Source of the DNA: Mycolicibacterium llatzerense
GTDB taxonomy: Bacteria; Actinomycetota; Actinomycetes; Mycobacteriales; Mycobacteriaceae
Direction of reading: 5' to 3'
Assembly (NCBI RefSeq): GCF_000878195.1
Contig: NZ_JXST01000033.1
Coordinates: 1-64,000 of the forward strand
DNA length: 64,000 nucleotides
Positions 36,130 to 44,391 of the stretch are shown here, piece after piece (within the stretch, counting starts at the first letter, position 1; each line of letters begins with the position of its first letter). The notes beneath the pieces are model-generated. The model searched no databases and was not told the origin of the DNA. It saw nothing but the letters and a program-made list of their open reading frames with translations. Position numbers and translations under genes: made by a program.

Positions 36130-37020
36130 ATGACTTCCAACTTGGACTTCGAACCAGTGACCGAGCCGGCCCCAGCGGCCAAACCGCCCACACTGTCACC
36201 GGGAGCGCGCTCGGCGATCCGCACGATTCTGGTACTCGTCGCGTTGGTCGTGACCACATCGGCTGCGCTGGGACTCGGTGGGTTGGCCTGGGGTATCGGC
36301 TCGGTACGCGTCGCCGCCAACTCCGAGACACTGCCGGCCGATCTGAGCTCGCTGACCATCGATACCGGCGATCTGCCGACCGCCATCCGGATCACCAGCG
36401 ATCGCAATGTCCGCGAACCGCGCGTCCGGATGCGGCTGCTGAACTCCGCGCAAAACGACGAGCAAGCGCTGAAAGTCACGCGGAACGGCAGCGCAGTCAG
36501 CCTGACCGTGGCCGGTTCACCGTCCCCGCTGTTCAACTTCGGCCCGCCCGGGGAAATCACGGTGACGCTGCCGCCCTCTGCCGCACACCAGCTTTCCGTG
36601 ACCACCAAACAGCAGGTCGGCGCGCTGCTGACCCAGACCAATCTGGACCAGCTGACCGTGCACAACACCGACGGCGCGGTGATCCTCGGTGGCAACGCCC
36701 GGCGGATCGAAATCCACACGCAGAGCGCCGATGTGCAGACCCGCGACCCGATCGTGGTCAGTGACGCCTTCATCGCCGACTCCACCGACGGCCACATCGC
36801 CGTGGACTTCAAGGAGATCGCCCCGCGCACCGTGGACATCACCACACAGAGTTCTGACGTCGACATCACCCTGCCGCCAGGTGGGCCGTACCTGGTTCGG
36901 GCAGAGGCCGGCGATGACGCGAAAGTGCGAGTTCCTCAGACCAGCGACGCGTCTCGCGCGGTTGCACAGATCACCGCACGCGCCCCCGAGGGCAGCGTCG
37001 CCGTCACTACGCGCCGGTGA
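36130..37020 (+). CDS. Membrane-anchored DUF4097-like beta-repeat protein
   Basis: 296 residues. Short cytosolic N-terminus, one membrane helix (about 35-58), then an extracytoplasmic domain of repeated short strands (VHNTDGAVILGG, IEIHTQSADVQTRD, VDITTQSSDVDITLPPG), like the DUF4097 beta-helix. Such genes often follow NarL-type kinases, and it is probably an output or modulator of the preceding two-component pair. AGAGAAAAGGA before the ATG gives a ribosome site. The 3' end overlaps the convergent DUF4232 gene by 14 bases. Confidence 0.8.
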   Translation: MTSNLDFEPVTEPAPAAKPPTLSPGARSAIRTILVLVALVVTTSAALGLGGLAWGIGSVRVAANSETLPADLSSLTIDTGDLPTAIRITSDRNVREPRVRMRLLNSAQNDEQALKVTRNGSAVSLTVAGSPSPLFNFGPPGEITVTLPPSAAHQLSVTTKQQVGALLTQTNLDQLTVHNTDGAVILGGNARRIEIHTQSADVQTRDPIVVSDAFIADSTDGHIAVDFKEIAPRTVDITTQSSDVDITLPPGGPYLVRAEAGDDAKVRVPQTSDASRAVAQITARAPEGSVAVTTRR

Positions 37021-37504
37021 ACGGCCCTACTCGCAACGTCGGGTATGCCGTACTGGCACAGGCGGTATCGGCGTGGCCGACGATGATCGGATCGGTCTCA
37101 CCCGGCAGGTTGACCTGTAAACCGCTGACCGGTACAGCATTACAGTCGGCGGGGAAGTTGCCCGCGTTGACGATGCCCAGGTTCGCCGACGTGGACTGGC
37201 CGGGTCCGATCACCACGACGCCGATGGTGGTTTCCACTTCCTGGCTGGCGGCCACCCCGACCAGATGATTGTCCGAACCAGCGATGAACGACACCGCCGG
37301 ATAGCCCGACATGCTGCACGGGGCGTCCCCGGAGTTCTTCAGGATCACCGGATAGAAGGTGGTGCCGGCGGCACCGTCGGGCGGGCCGAGGCTCGGCGTC
37401 AATTGGGCACTGGCACAACGCGGCACCTGTACGGGGTCGGCATGAGCGACGGTGATCGGCCAGACACAGGCCACCGCCAACGGGATCGCCACAACGGATC
37501 GCAT
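37007..37504 (-). CDS. DUF4232 secreted protein
   Basis: 165 residues from ATG 37504, preceded by AAAGGAG; upstream in-frame codons lie in the neighbour gene. Signal peptide MRSVVAIPLAVACVWPITVAHA with cleavage after residue 22. The mature domain has paired Cys (CASAQL, CSMSGYPAV, DCNAV, TACAS) and the family strand pattern FYPVILKNSGDAPCSMSGYP. Function unknown; common exported fold in actinobacteria. It lies 20 bases behind the nitronate monooxygenase gene. Confidence 0.85.
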   Translation of the reverse strand: MRSVVAIPLAVACVWPITVAHADPVQVPRCASAQLTPSLGPPDGAAGTTFYPVILKNSGDAPCSMSGYPAVSFIAGSDNHLVGVAASQEVETTIGVVVIGPGQSTSANLGIVNAGNFPADCNAVPVSGLQVNLPGETDPIIVGHADTACASTAYPTLRVGPFTGA

Positions 37505-37524
37505 GCCGGCTCCTTTCACGACGC

Positions 37525-38538
37525 TCACACCAGTCCGGCCATGATGTCGGCGACCGACCCCGACCGGATTTTGCGGAATCCGGTGCCCGCCCACACATTT
37601 GTGCCGTCCGGATCGCCGGCCGCCACGGCCGCCTTGCGCACCGGGCTGGTGAGGTAGTGCACCTCCGGATAGGCCAGCGGCGCCTGCTCGTCGTGCTCAT
37701 CGATGAACCGGTTACGCAACCCCCGCGCGTAGCGCCCCGAGAATGCCTTGGTGACAACGGTTTCGGTGAACCGCGGATCGACGAGCGCGGCGCGGTGCAC
37801 CGGGCTGGAGCCGGACTCGTCGGCGAGCAGAAACGCCGTGCCGAGCTGTGCGGCCACCGCACCGGCCGCGATCACGGCGGCGACGTCGTCGGCCGTCATC
37901 AGACCGCCGGCCGCGACCACCGGCACCGTCGTCGCGGCGAGCACGTCGGCCAGCAGTTCGGTGAGTGCCTGCGTCGCGGGCGCGGCCAGCGGGTCGTAGG
38001 TGCCGCGATGGCCACCGGCGCCGGGCCCCTGAACGGCGAGCGCATCGACACCCGAGGCGACGGCCTGCACCGCTTCGGCCCGGGTGGTGACCGTCGCGAC
38101 CGTGGTGATGCCGGCCTGCCGCAACCGCGCGCACTCACCGGCGGTGGGCCCGCCGAAAGTGAACGACACGACCTCGGGTCGCAGGTCGGCGACGACGTCG
38201 AGCTTGGCGGCCCAGTCGTCGTCGTTGAATTTCGGATCGCCGAGTGCGGCGCCATAGCGGGTGGCTTCACCGGCGAGGTCCGTTGCGTAGCGCTCGATCT
38301 CGCCGGGCCGGGCGGTACTGGGCTGCGAGGCAAAGAGATTCACGCCGAGCGGGCCGGTGGTCAGCGCGCGGGCGGCGGTGATCCGATCGGATAGGGCCGC
38401 AGCGGTCAGGTAGCCGGCCGCCACGAATCCCAGACCGCCGGCTGTCGAACCGGCGGCGGCCAGCTCAGGCGTCGTCGGCCCGCCGGCCATGGGCGCGACG
38501 ATGATCGGAACTGCCAGCTCTCGCAGGTCGAACGCCAT
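37525..38538 (-). CDS. Nitronate monooxygenase (2-nitropropane dioxygenase family)
   Basis: 337 residues from ATG 38538 (MAFDLRELAVPIIVAPMAGGPTTPELA); the frame upstream runs through the divergent VOC gene and is not coding. FMN-binding TIM barrel: QGPGAGGHRGTYDP and VPVVAAGGLMTADDVAAVIAAGAVAAQLGTAFL. Detoxifies nitronates such as propionate 3-nitronate; the true substrate is unknown. Confidence 0.9.
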   Translation of the reverse strand: MAFDLRELAVPIIVAPMAGGPTTPELAAAGSTAGGLGFVAAGYLTAAALSDRITAARALTTGPLGVNLFASQPSTARPGEIERYATDLAGEATRYGAALGDPKFNDDDWAAKLDVVADLRPEVVSFTFGGPTAGECARLRQAGITTVATVTTRAEAVQAVASGVDALAVQGPGAGGHRGTYDPLAAPATQALTELLADVLAATTVPVVAAGGLMTADDVAAVIAAGAVAAQLGTAFLLADESGSSPVHRAALVDPRFTETVVTKAFSGRYARGLRNRFIDEHDEQAPLAYPEVHYLTSPVRKAAVAAGDPDGTNVWAGTGFRKIRSGSVADIMAGLV

Positions 38539-38613
38539 GCCTAGATCATGACAGGCCAGGACCTCCCACACCGGCAGTGACGCGGCACGCGCGACGGGGT
38601 AGAACAGAGATCT

Positions 38614-39003
38614 ATGGCCATCACCTTCAACCACACCATCGTCCACTCGACTGACCGCTCGGCCGCGGCCACTTTCTTCACCGAGCTCTTCGGCCTCCCG
38701 CCCGCGAAAGAAGCCGGGCATTTCCTCGCTGTCGAACTCAACCACGGCGTGGGCCTCGATTTCGCCCAGATGCCGGAGGGCACCACCGTTGTGCCCCAGC
38801 ACTACGCGTTCCTGGTGTCCGAGGACGAATTCACCGCGATCTACGGCCGGATTCGTGAACGCGGGCTGGAGCATTGGGCCGACCCGCGGGCACAGCACCC
38901 CGGCGAGATCAATCACAACGACGGTGGTCGGGGCGTCTACTTCCAGGACCCGAGTGGGCATTACCTGGAGATCATCACCCGGCCGTACGGGTCTGGCGGC
39001 TGA
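38614..39003 (+). CDS. VOC family (glyoxalase/dioxygenase-like) protein
   Basis: 129 residues, one vicinal oxygen chelate domain with two beta-alpha-beta-beta-beta units. It begins MAITFNHTIVHSTDRSAAATFFTELFGLP and ends with VYFQDPSGHYLEIITRPYG, the metal-ligand Glu motif. No specific substrate can be given. Divergent from the nitronate monooxygenase gene, and its 3' end overlaps the convergent gene at 38975 by 29 bases. Confidence 0.88.
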   Translation: MAITFNHTIVHSTDRSAAATFFTELFGLPPAKEAGHFLAVELNHGVGLDFAQMPEGTTVVPQHYAFLVSEDEFTAIYGRIRERGLEHWADPRAQHPGEINHNDGGRGVYFQDPSGHYLEIITRPYGSGG

Positions 39004-39631
39004 GCAGCCGGTCGGCCAGTATCTCGGCGCCTGCTCCCCGCAGCCGAGGCAACACCTTCGGCCGGTTGCCCAGGACCGAGATCAGCTCGGCGGCCGTCCC
39101 CTCCACGGTCGGCCCGACATTGCCGTGGCACCATCCGGTGTCGGCGGCGACGAGCCGCAGGCCCTGACTGTTGCGATAGGCCGGGACGAACGGGTTGGGG
39201 AAGGCCACCTGGGTGTCCAGCACCGCATTGAGCAGGTGCGGCGGGATGTCCGGCTCCCGGCCGACAGCGAACAGGATGTCCAACTCGTGGGTGATGTGGT
39301 CGCCCAGCAGGAGTCGCGCCGGAAAGTACCTACCGACTCCTTCCGGGCGCGCACTGACGGCGCGGAAATCGGTCAAGAGCGCTTCTACGCTGCGGTCCCG
39401 CGCAGCCTCCTGGGCAGTCGCGGTGTTGGCGCAATCGAAATTCCGGTGCAGGACCAGCGCACCGAGAAACGTGCCGACGGGATGGCTGCATCCGACCACC
39501 AGATGCCCCAACACCTCACGATTGCTCCACTCCGTACACAGGCTCGGCGCGGCCCATTCGTCGGGGGTCAGTCCGGCGGCGACGTCGGCGAAGCGTTCAT
39601 CGTTGGCGCGCAATACATCTCGCGACCCCAT
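38975..39631 (-). CDS. Maleylpyruvate isomerase N-terminal/DinB-like (mycothiol-dependent type) protein
   Basis: 218 residues from ATG 39631, whose codon overlaps the stop of the upstream hydrolase gene (TGATG). Four-helix bundle with RANDERFADVAAGLTPDEWAAPSLCTEWSNREVLGHLVVG at the N-terminus and the metal His motif GDHITHELDI. Family members use mycothiol or related cofactors; reaction unknown here. Made together with the alpha/beta hydrolase. Confidence 0.82.
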   Translation of the reverse strand: MGSRDVLRANDERFADVAAGLTPDEWAAPSLCTEWSNREVLGHLVVGCSHPVGTFLGALVLHRNFDCANTATAQEAARDRSVEALLTDFRAVSARPEGVGRYFPARLLLGDHITHELDILFAVGREPDIPPHLLNAVLDTQVAFPNPFVPAYRNSQGLRLVAADTGWCHGNVGPTVEGTAAELISVLGNRPKVLPRLRGAGAEILADRLLSRQTRTAG

Positions 39632-40521
39632 CACAGATGCTCTTTCAGAAAAGAGACCTGATCGTCGAGCACTCGCCGCACCAGCGGCGGGTGATAGATC
39701 GCGAAGTGGTCGGATTCGTAATGCCGGGCAATACCCCGCGGTGCTCGTTGGGCCACCAGTTCGGCGTAGCGCGGATCCATCAGCGTCTCGCCGTCGCAGA
39801 CGCACACCAGCAGTGGCGCCTGCACCCGCGCCGCGTGGCTCAGCGCCGATCGCGTGATCAATAGCGCTGCATCGATGGCCGTCATTCGATTGTCGAAGGC
39901 CGCTCCGTCGGGCACCGTCGAGCGCCACCCGTCCTCCGCGCCGGCGACCGTCACCATCGCATCGGTACCCGGCTGCCCGACGATCGGCACGTAGCGACGG
40001 CCGCGCCGGAATGCCGCGCGCACCACGTCCTCGGCGATCGCCGGCGTCAGCCGTAGCGCTCCGCGGATGCCGACGGTTCCGGCCGCCGCCGGCCCGTGGG
40101 TGATCGGGCATTGCACCACTGCCGCTGCGATATCGCTGCGACTACCGGCCACCCGCACCACATTCATGCCGCCGAGGCTGGTGCCCCACAAACCAATTCG
40201 GCCGGCATCCACGTGCGGGTGCCGCTGCACAAAATTGATGGCGGCGGCGACGTCTCGGCATTGTTCGGGGATCGAAATTCGTTGCCGCGGTTGACCTCCG
40301 GACGCTCCGGTGAATCGGTAGTCGAAGGACAGCACGGCGATGCCCGCGGCGGCGAAGTGCTGCTCGTATTGCGGCAGCATCATGTCGCGGGTGGCGCCGA
40401 GACCGTGCACCAACACCACGGCGGGGTGCGGCCCGGGCGTCGGCGGCAGCGTGAGCCAGGCGGCATACCGGTCACCGCCACTGTCGAAGTCCAACCGCTC
40501 GACTGAAATCGCTGATGTCAT
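39631..40521 (-). CDS. Alpha/beta hydrolase
   Basis: 296 residues. Oxyanion segment VLVHGLGATRDMM, nucleophile elbow GTSLGGMN with the catalytic Ser, acid in VCVCDGETLMDPR, and His in HYESDHFAIYHPP. Probably an esterase or acyl-peptidase-like enzyme of the S9/dienelactone group. GAGGGAG precedes the ATG. Divergent from a TetR gene, with paired operators between them. Confidence 0.88.
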   Translation of the reverse strand: MTSAISVERLDFDSGGDRYAAWLTLPPTPGPHPAVVLVHGLGATRDMMLPQYEQHFAAAGIAVLSFDYRFTGASGGQPRQRISIPEQCRDVAAAINFVQRHPHVDAGRIGLWGTSLGGMNVVRVAGSRSDIAAAVVQCPITHGPAAAGTVGIRGALRLTPAIAEDVVRAAFRRGRRYVPIVGQPGTDAMVTVAGAEDGWRSTVPDGAAFDNRMTAIDAALLITRSALSHAARVQAPLLVCVCDGETLMDPRYAELVAQRAPRGIARHYESDHFAIYHPPLVRRVLDDQVSFLKEHL

Positions 40522-40537
40522 GGCAACTCCCTCACAT

Positions 40538-40584
40538 AAGTACGTTGTACGTATGAACTACACTTCAACACGTACGACGTACTT
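40538..40584. promoter_or_regulatory. Paired TetR operators, two inverted 16-base copies
   Basis: AAGTACGTTGTACGTA at 40538-40553 and, on the opposite strand, AAGTACGTCGTACGTG at 40584-40569: 14 of 16 positions agree. Each copy is itself nearly palindromic around ACGTNGTACGT. They fill the 78-base region between the hydrolase and tetR genes, so each can block one promoter. TetR binding is inferred. Confidence 0.6.
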
Positions 40585-40599
40585 GTCAAGGGGTTGCTC

Positions 40600-41220
40600 A
40601 TGCGCGCACGGTTCACCAGGGACGAAATCGCTTCGGCCGCACTGCGAATCGTCGATGAATCGGGATTGTCGGCGCTGAGCATGCGGAGCCTGGCCAGCAC
40701 ACTCGGGACCGGTCCGATGACGATGTACAACTACGTCGCCGACAAGGAAGGCCTGGAGGAACTGGTCGTCGCCGCGGTAGCGGCCGGCATCGTCGTCCCC
40801 GAACCGACTGACGACTGGGCGGCCGACGTGCATGCGACGGCGTCGGCGATGTGGCGCGGGGTTCGGGCGCATCCGGCAGCCATCCCGTTGGTCCTGACCC
40901 GGCGGATGAATTCGGCAACAGGATTTGGCATTGCCGACGCCCTGGTCGGCGCGTTGGGGCGCGCAGGGCTGTCAGACGCCAACCGGCTGTCGGCTTTTCA
41001 CGCGGTACTCGGGCTGGTCACGGGATCAGCGCAGGCCCAGCTGGCCGGACCGTTTTCCGGCGACGCCGCCGAAACCGCAGCCCGTATCGGGTCGGCGGCC
41101 GGGGCCCAGCACCCGCACATCGCCGCGCTGTCCGAGGTGGCCGTCACCGTGTCAGTCGAGGACGATTTCGACGGCGGCCTGCGGATGCTGATCGCGGGGA
41201 TCGCCGCGGCGGGCAGTTAG
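40600..41220 (+). CDS. TetR family regulator (TetR_C type ligand domain)
   Basis: 206 residues from ATG 40600, with AAGGGG seven bases upstream. The HTH reads FTRDEIASAALRIVDESGLSALSMRSLASTLGTGPMTMYNYVADKEGLEELV, the TetR/TetR_C subclass. The C-terminal domain is helical. It likely represses the divergent hydrolase operon and itself through the two operator copies. The ligand is unknown. Confidence 0.9.
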   Translation: MRARFTRDEIASAALRIVDESGLSALSMRSLASTLGTGPMTMYNYVADKEGLEELVVAAVAAGIVVPEPTDDWAADVHATASAMWRGVRAHPAAIPLVLTRRMNSATGFGIADALVGALGRAGLSDANRLSAFHAVLGLVTGSAQAQLAGPFSGDAAETAARIGSAAGAQHPHIAALSEVAVTVSVEDDFDGGLRMLIAGIAAAGS

Positions 41221-41244
41221 CGCACGCTCGCGGGAAGTAGCCGG

Positions 41245-41712
41245 CTAGTGGCCGCGGCGGGCTTCCTGCGTCCGGTAGTCCCCCGCCAGCGCGCTGACGT
41301 GGTTGGGCAGGTGGCCCGTGGCCACGTCGGCCAGGCTGGTTTGTTCGAGCACCGAACGCATGCTGGCCCGCAGCGCCCGCCACACATCGGTGAGCGAGGC
41401 CGTCGGTCCGGAGTACGGCAGGTCCCCCAGCCCCATGTCCCGCACGCTGGCCAGTGGACCGTCGATGCAGCGCAGGACGTCGGCGATGCTGATGTCCGCG
41501 GCCGGGCGGGCCAGCTCGTAGCCGCCGTCGCGGCCGCGGTGGCTGCGCACCAAACGGTCGGTACGCAGGTTGGTGAGGATGTCGACCAGGAACTGCGCCG
41601 GGATGCCCTGTGCCTTGGCCAGGTCGTCGGTTTTGACCAGCGCACCCGCGTCGGCGGCGGCCAGTTCGACCATGGCGCGGACGGCGTACTCCGCCTTGGC
41701 TGACATCCGCAT
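41245..41712 (-). CDS. Rrf2 family transcriptional regulator
   Basis: 155 residues. Winged helix MSAKAEYAVRAMVELAAADAGALVKTDDLAKAQGIPAQFLVDILTNLR, then the LVRSHRGRDGGYELARPAADISIADVLRCIDG wing. Only one Cys is visible (LRCIDG), so the three-Cys Fe-S site of IscR or NsrR is absent. ATG 41706 is an alternative start two codons in. It corresponds in order to the Rrf2 gene I recall next to cysDN in M. tuberculosis (Rv1287), but here other genes separate it from cys. It lies 27 bases behind an isochorismatase-like gene. Confidence 0.88.
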   Translation of the reverse strand: MRMSAKAEYAVRAMVELAAADAGALVKTDDLAKAQGIPAQFLVDILTNLRTDRLVRSHRGRDGGYELARPAADISIADVLRCIDGPLASVRDMGLGDLPYSGPTASLTDVWRALRASMRSVLEQTSLADVATGHLPNHVSALAGDYRTQEARRGH

Positions 41713-41739
41713 CAGCCAATCATGCCATTTCAGGTCGGA

Positions 41740-42336
41740 TTAGTCCGGAATAGCGGCTGCGTTGGGGGCCACCACTGCCACCAGGTCGGCCAGCCCGGCG
41801 AGGCTCGCCGCTTGCAGCGCCGCAGCCGGCACCGGCTGACCGTCGGGGCCGGCCAGGGTGCGGGTCGCCGTCGCGGCAGCCACGACCGTCGGTGCGTACC
41901 CGAGGCTGAACGCGCCACGGGCGGTGGAGTTCACACACATGTGCGTCATGAACCCGGCCAGCACCAGGTTCGACGCACCGAGGGCCTTGAGCCGCTCATC
42001 TAGTTCGGTCTGCACGAACGAGTTCGGGTACTGCTTGACGATCACCGGCTCGTCGCCGCGCGGAGCCACCCGATCGACGATGGCACCGATATCGGCGCGG
42101 ATGTCGTAGAGCGACCCCGGTCCGTCGTCGTGCTGGATATGAATGACGGGAATGCCGGCGGTGCGGGCCCGGTCGAGCAGTGCAGCGGTCTCATCGAGTG
42201 CGGCCTGCACTCCCTCGAGTTCCATCACCCCGTGCGTGTAGGTGTTCTGACAGTCGATCAGCACGAGAGCCGAGTCCGCGAGGCTAACGGGTTCGACAGG
42301 GAGACTGGACAATTCACGCAGAGTCGGGCGGGTCAT
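41740..42336 (-). CDS. Isochorismatase-family cysteine hydrolase
   Basis: 198 residues from ATG 42336; the frame before it lacks a ribosome site. Catalytic triad of the family: Asp in SALVLIDCQNTY, Lys in PVIVKQYPNSF, Cys in VLAGFMTHMCVNSTARGAF. Could act on an amide, for example nicotinamide-like or carbamoyl compounds; substrate not deducible. Probably co-transcribed with the Rrf2 regulator. Confidence 0.88.
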   Translation of the reverse strand: MTRPTLRELSSLPVEPVSLADSALVLIDCQNTYTHGVMELEGVQAALDETAALLDRARTAGIPVIHIQHDDGPGSLYDIRADIGAIVDRVAPRGDEPVIVKQYPNSFVQTELDERLKALGASNLVLAGFMTHMCVNSTARGAFSLGYAPTVVAAATATRTLAGPDGQPVPAAALQAASLAGLADLVAVVAPNAAAIPD

Positions 42337-42433
42337 ATTGGTGAGCGTACCGGTGGACACTGCGCTCGCGGACAAACTCGACATGGTCAGTCGAGGCAAT
42401 CCGAATAGCTTCAGCCGAAACGGCTTTCAACCA

Positions 42434-42703
42434 CTAATTGTTGCCGTTGATACCCGGATGCAGACCAGGTGCCACGCTCGGCGCACCCGGCGCGGTGACC
42501 CCTGGCGTGAACAGGTTGCCGCCGGTAGGGCTGATGCTCTTCTCTGTCGCCGTCGGCGAGGGAGAGGTCGTGGTGGTCGTGGTCGTCGTGGAGGGCGATT
42601 GCCCGCCGTTGCTACTACAACCTGCGGTGAGCACCCCCATCGCAACAAGGGCGGCGCCTCCGGCCGCGGCCATCAACCGACGAGTGGACAGATGTGTGCT
42701 CAT
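42434..42703 (-). CDS. Small putative lipoprotein
   Basis: 89 residues. Twin Arg near the N-terminus (LSTRRLMAAAGG), hydrophobic core and lipobox LTAGC with Cys29. The mature part is a Thr/Ser/Pro-rich linker (eight Thr in a row) followed by GNLFTPGVTAPGAPSVAPGLHPGINGNN. The tail pattern resembles other mycobacterial small exported proteins. No function can be assigned. Confidence 0.75.
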   Translation of the reverse strand: MSTHLSTRRLMAAAGGAALVAMGVLTAGCSSNGGQSPSTTTTTTTTSPSPTATEKSISPTGGNLFTPGVTAPGAPSVAPGLHPGINGNN

Positions 42704-42748
42704 ACGAACCCAAACTAGCCCTGACCGGCAGTTATCGCCACCGCTAGC

Positions 42749-43357
42749 TCAGCCCTGCTGCCCCAGGATCGCGGCGCCCAGCCAACGCCGGATGAAAGCC
42801 CGCAACTCCTCGGGAGTTCGTCCGTCTCCGGCCGGCGCCAGGAAGTAGGACAGCATGATGCGCAGCGTGAATTCGACCAGATCACGCAGCGCCACGTCGT
42901 CGTATCCATAACTGGCCCAGTCGACGTCGAATCGGGTGATCATCTGCATGCCGAAGTCCTGCGCCTCGGCAGAAGCCAGGTCGCTGCTGTGCGCGCCGAC
43001 GTACGGCGCCGACATCAGGATGCCCAGATGCGGCGTGCGGGTCACCGCGTCGAGTGTGTAGAGGACACCCTCTGTCATCGCGTCGGCCGGATCGTGGATC
43101 CCCCGCACGTGCTCGCTGAGCTGGTCCAAAAAGCCTGCAACCGAGGCGATCGCGGCAGCCCGCATCAGCTCGTCGGCCGTCGGGAAGTAGCGGTACACCG
43201 TCTGCCGGATGACTCCGAGCGACTCGGCGACATCGGCGATGGTGATCGCCGTGCCCGTCGTGGACAGCAACTCGACCGCAGCCGCGACGATGCGCCGCGT
43301 CGCCTCTTCGTCGTCGGCGGGCGGCTCCCCACCCCAACCGCGACGTTTGCGTGCCAT
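42749..43357 (-). CDS. TetR family regulator
   Basis: 202 residues from ATG 43357 (MARKRRGWGGEPPADDEEATRRIVAAA). HTH: GTAITIADVAESLGVIRQTVYRYFPTADELM. C-terminal domain ends RAFIRRWLGAAILGQQG. It is divergent from the ferritin-like hydrolase gene. The palindrome at 43419-43444 between them overlaps both -10 elements, so it probably represses both directions. Confidence 0.9.
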   Translation of the reverse strand: MARKRRGWGGEPPADDEEATRRIVAAAVELLSTTGTAITIADVAESLGVIRQTVYRYFPTADELMRAAAIASVAGFLDQLSEHVRGIHDPADAMTEGVLYTLDAVTRTPHLGILMSAPYVGAHSSDLASAEAQDFGMQMITRFDVDWASYGYDDVALRDLVEFTLRIMLSYFLAPAGDGRTPEELRAFIRRWLGAAILGQQG

Positions 43358-43418
43358 TCGCCGGACGGTACACGTCGGACCCCACCCGGGCATTGACGGA
43401 TCGCGTCGACACTGTAAC

Positions 43419-43444
43419 CATACAAACAAGACATCCTTTGTATG
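43419..43444. promoter_or_regulatory. Perfect TetR-type palindrome overlapping divergent -10 boxes
   Basis: CATACAAA-N10-TTTGTATG, 8-bp perfect arms. The plus-strand -10 TATGAT (43441-43446) and the minus-strand TATGGT (43422-43417) each overlap an arm. One bound dimer would shut both promoters. Region is notably AT-rich against its surroundings. Confidence 0.6.
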
Positions 43445-43464
43445 ATTACTGAACGAGGTGCCCT

Positions 43465-44391
43465 GTGACCGATCTCCAGGTCCGCAAGATGCGGTTCGCT
43501 TTCGCGGACCACCCCGTGCCGTTCCTCTGGAACGAGACCAACCCCGCCTTCTCCGCGATGGCAAATGCCGTGTCCTTCTTGGCAATTGCGTTCGAGAAGA
43601 TGATCGTCAGCACCATGGCCGAGGCCAAGCCGCTGCTGACCGACCCGGTGATCGCCGAGGAGGCCGAGGCGTTCGTCCGGCAGGAGGGCCAGCATTCGAT
43701 GGCCCATCGCGCACATGCCCGAGGCCTCATCAAGGCCCACCCGGAGCTCAAAGAGACGCTCGACGACGTGATCGCCGCGTTCGACGATCTCGTCGCCAAC
43801 AAGCCCCTCAAATATCGGCTGGCCTACACCGCCGACCTGGAGGCGACGTTCACGCCCGTGTTCAAGCTGATGCTCGACCACGACGACACGCTGTTCGCGC
43901 CGGGCGACGACCGGGTCGCGTCATTGTTCCTGTGGCACTTCGTCGAAGAGGTCGAGCACCGGAGCTCGGCGCTGATCATCTACAACGGCCTCGTCGACGA
44001 TCCGTGGTACCGCATGCGCGTGGCGCCCTCGATCTTCAAGCACGTGATGGACGTCGTGCGGCTGGCGTGCGACGGGTTCAACAAGCATCTGCCGCTGGAA
44101 GTCCGCAAGGTCGACGCTCTGTCAGCATTCGCGCTCGAACGCCGCAAGAACACCATTCTGAAGCGGCTGGGCCGCATCCCTGACTTCGGGCCGTTCGCCA
44201 GCGCCTTCCACGATCTCCCGGTCCGGGAGCAACTGGTGGCGCTGTCGGGCATTGTGCGCAGCCAGATCCCGGGTCACAACCCGGAGCACGAGAAGCTGCC
44301 CGCACTGGCGGCCGAATGGTTCGAACGCTACGACGCCGGCTACGACGTCACCCACTGGTACACCGCCGGAAAGCAGAGCGCCCATGTCTGA
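43465..44391 (+). CDS. Predicted metal-dependent hydrolase (PF10118, ferritin-like)
   Basis: 308 residues from GTG 43465 with GAGG upstream. Helical protein with metal-ligand patterns FVRQEGQHSMAHRAHAR and LWHFVEEVEHRSSAL, typical of the di-metal PF10118 family. These proteins may be hydrolases or oxidases; none is well characterised. It is followed, with an 8-base overlap, by a polytopic membrane protein gene, and is controlled by the divergent TetR. The Glu/His repeats would fit a di-iron enzyme. Confidence 0.85.
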   Translation: MTDLQVRKMRFAFADHPVPFLWNETNPAFSAMANAVSFLAIAFEKMIVSTMAEAKPLLTDPVIAEEAEAFVRQEGQHSMAHRAHARGLIKAHPELKETLDDVIAAFDDLVANKPLKYRLAYTADLEATFTPVFKLMLDHDDTLFAPGDDRVASLFLWHFVEEVEHRSSALIIYNGLVDDPWYRMRVAPSIFKHVMDVVRLACDGFNKHLPLEVRKVDALSAFALERRKNTILKRLGRIPDFGPFASAFHDLPVREQLVALSGIVRSQIPGHNPEHEKLPALAAEWFERYDAGYDVTHWYTAGKQSAHV

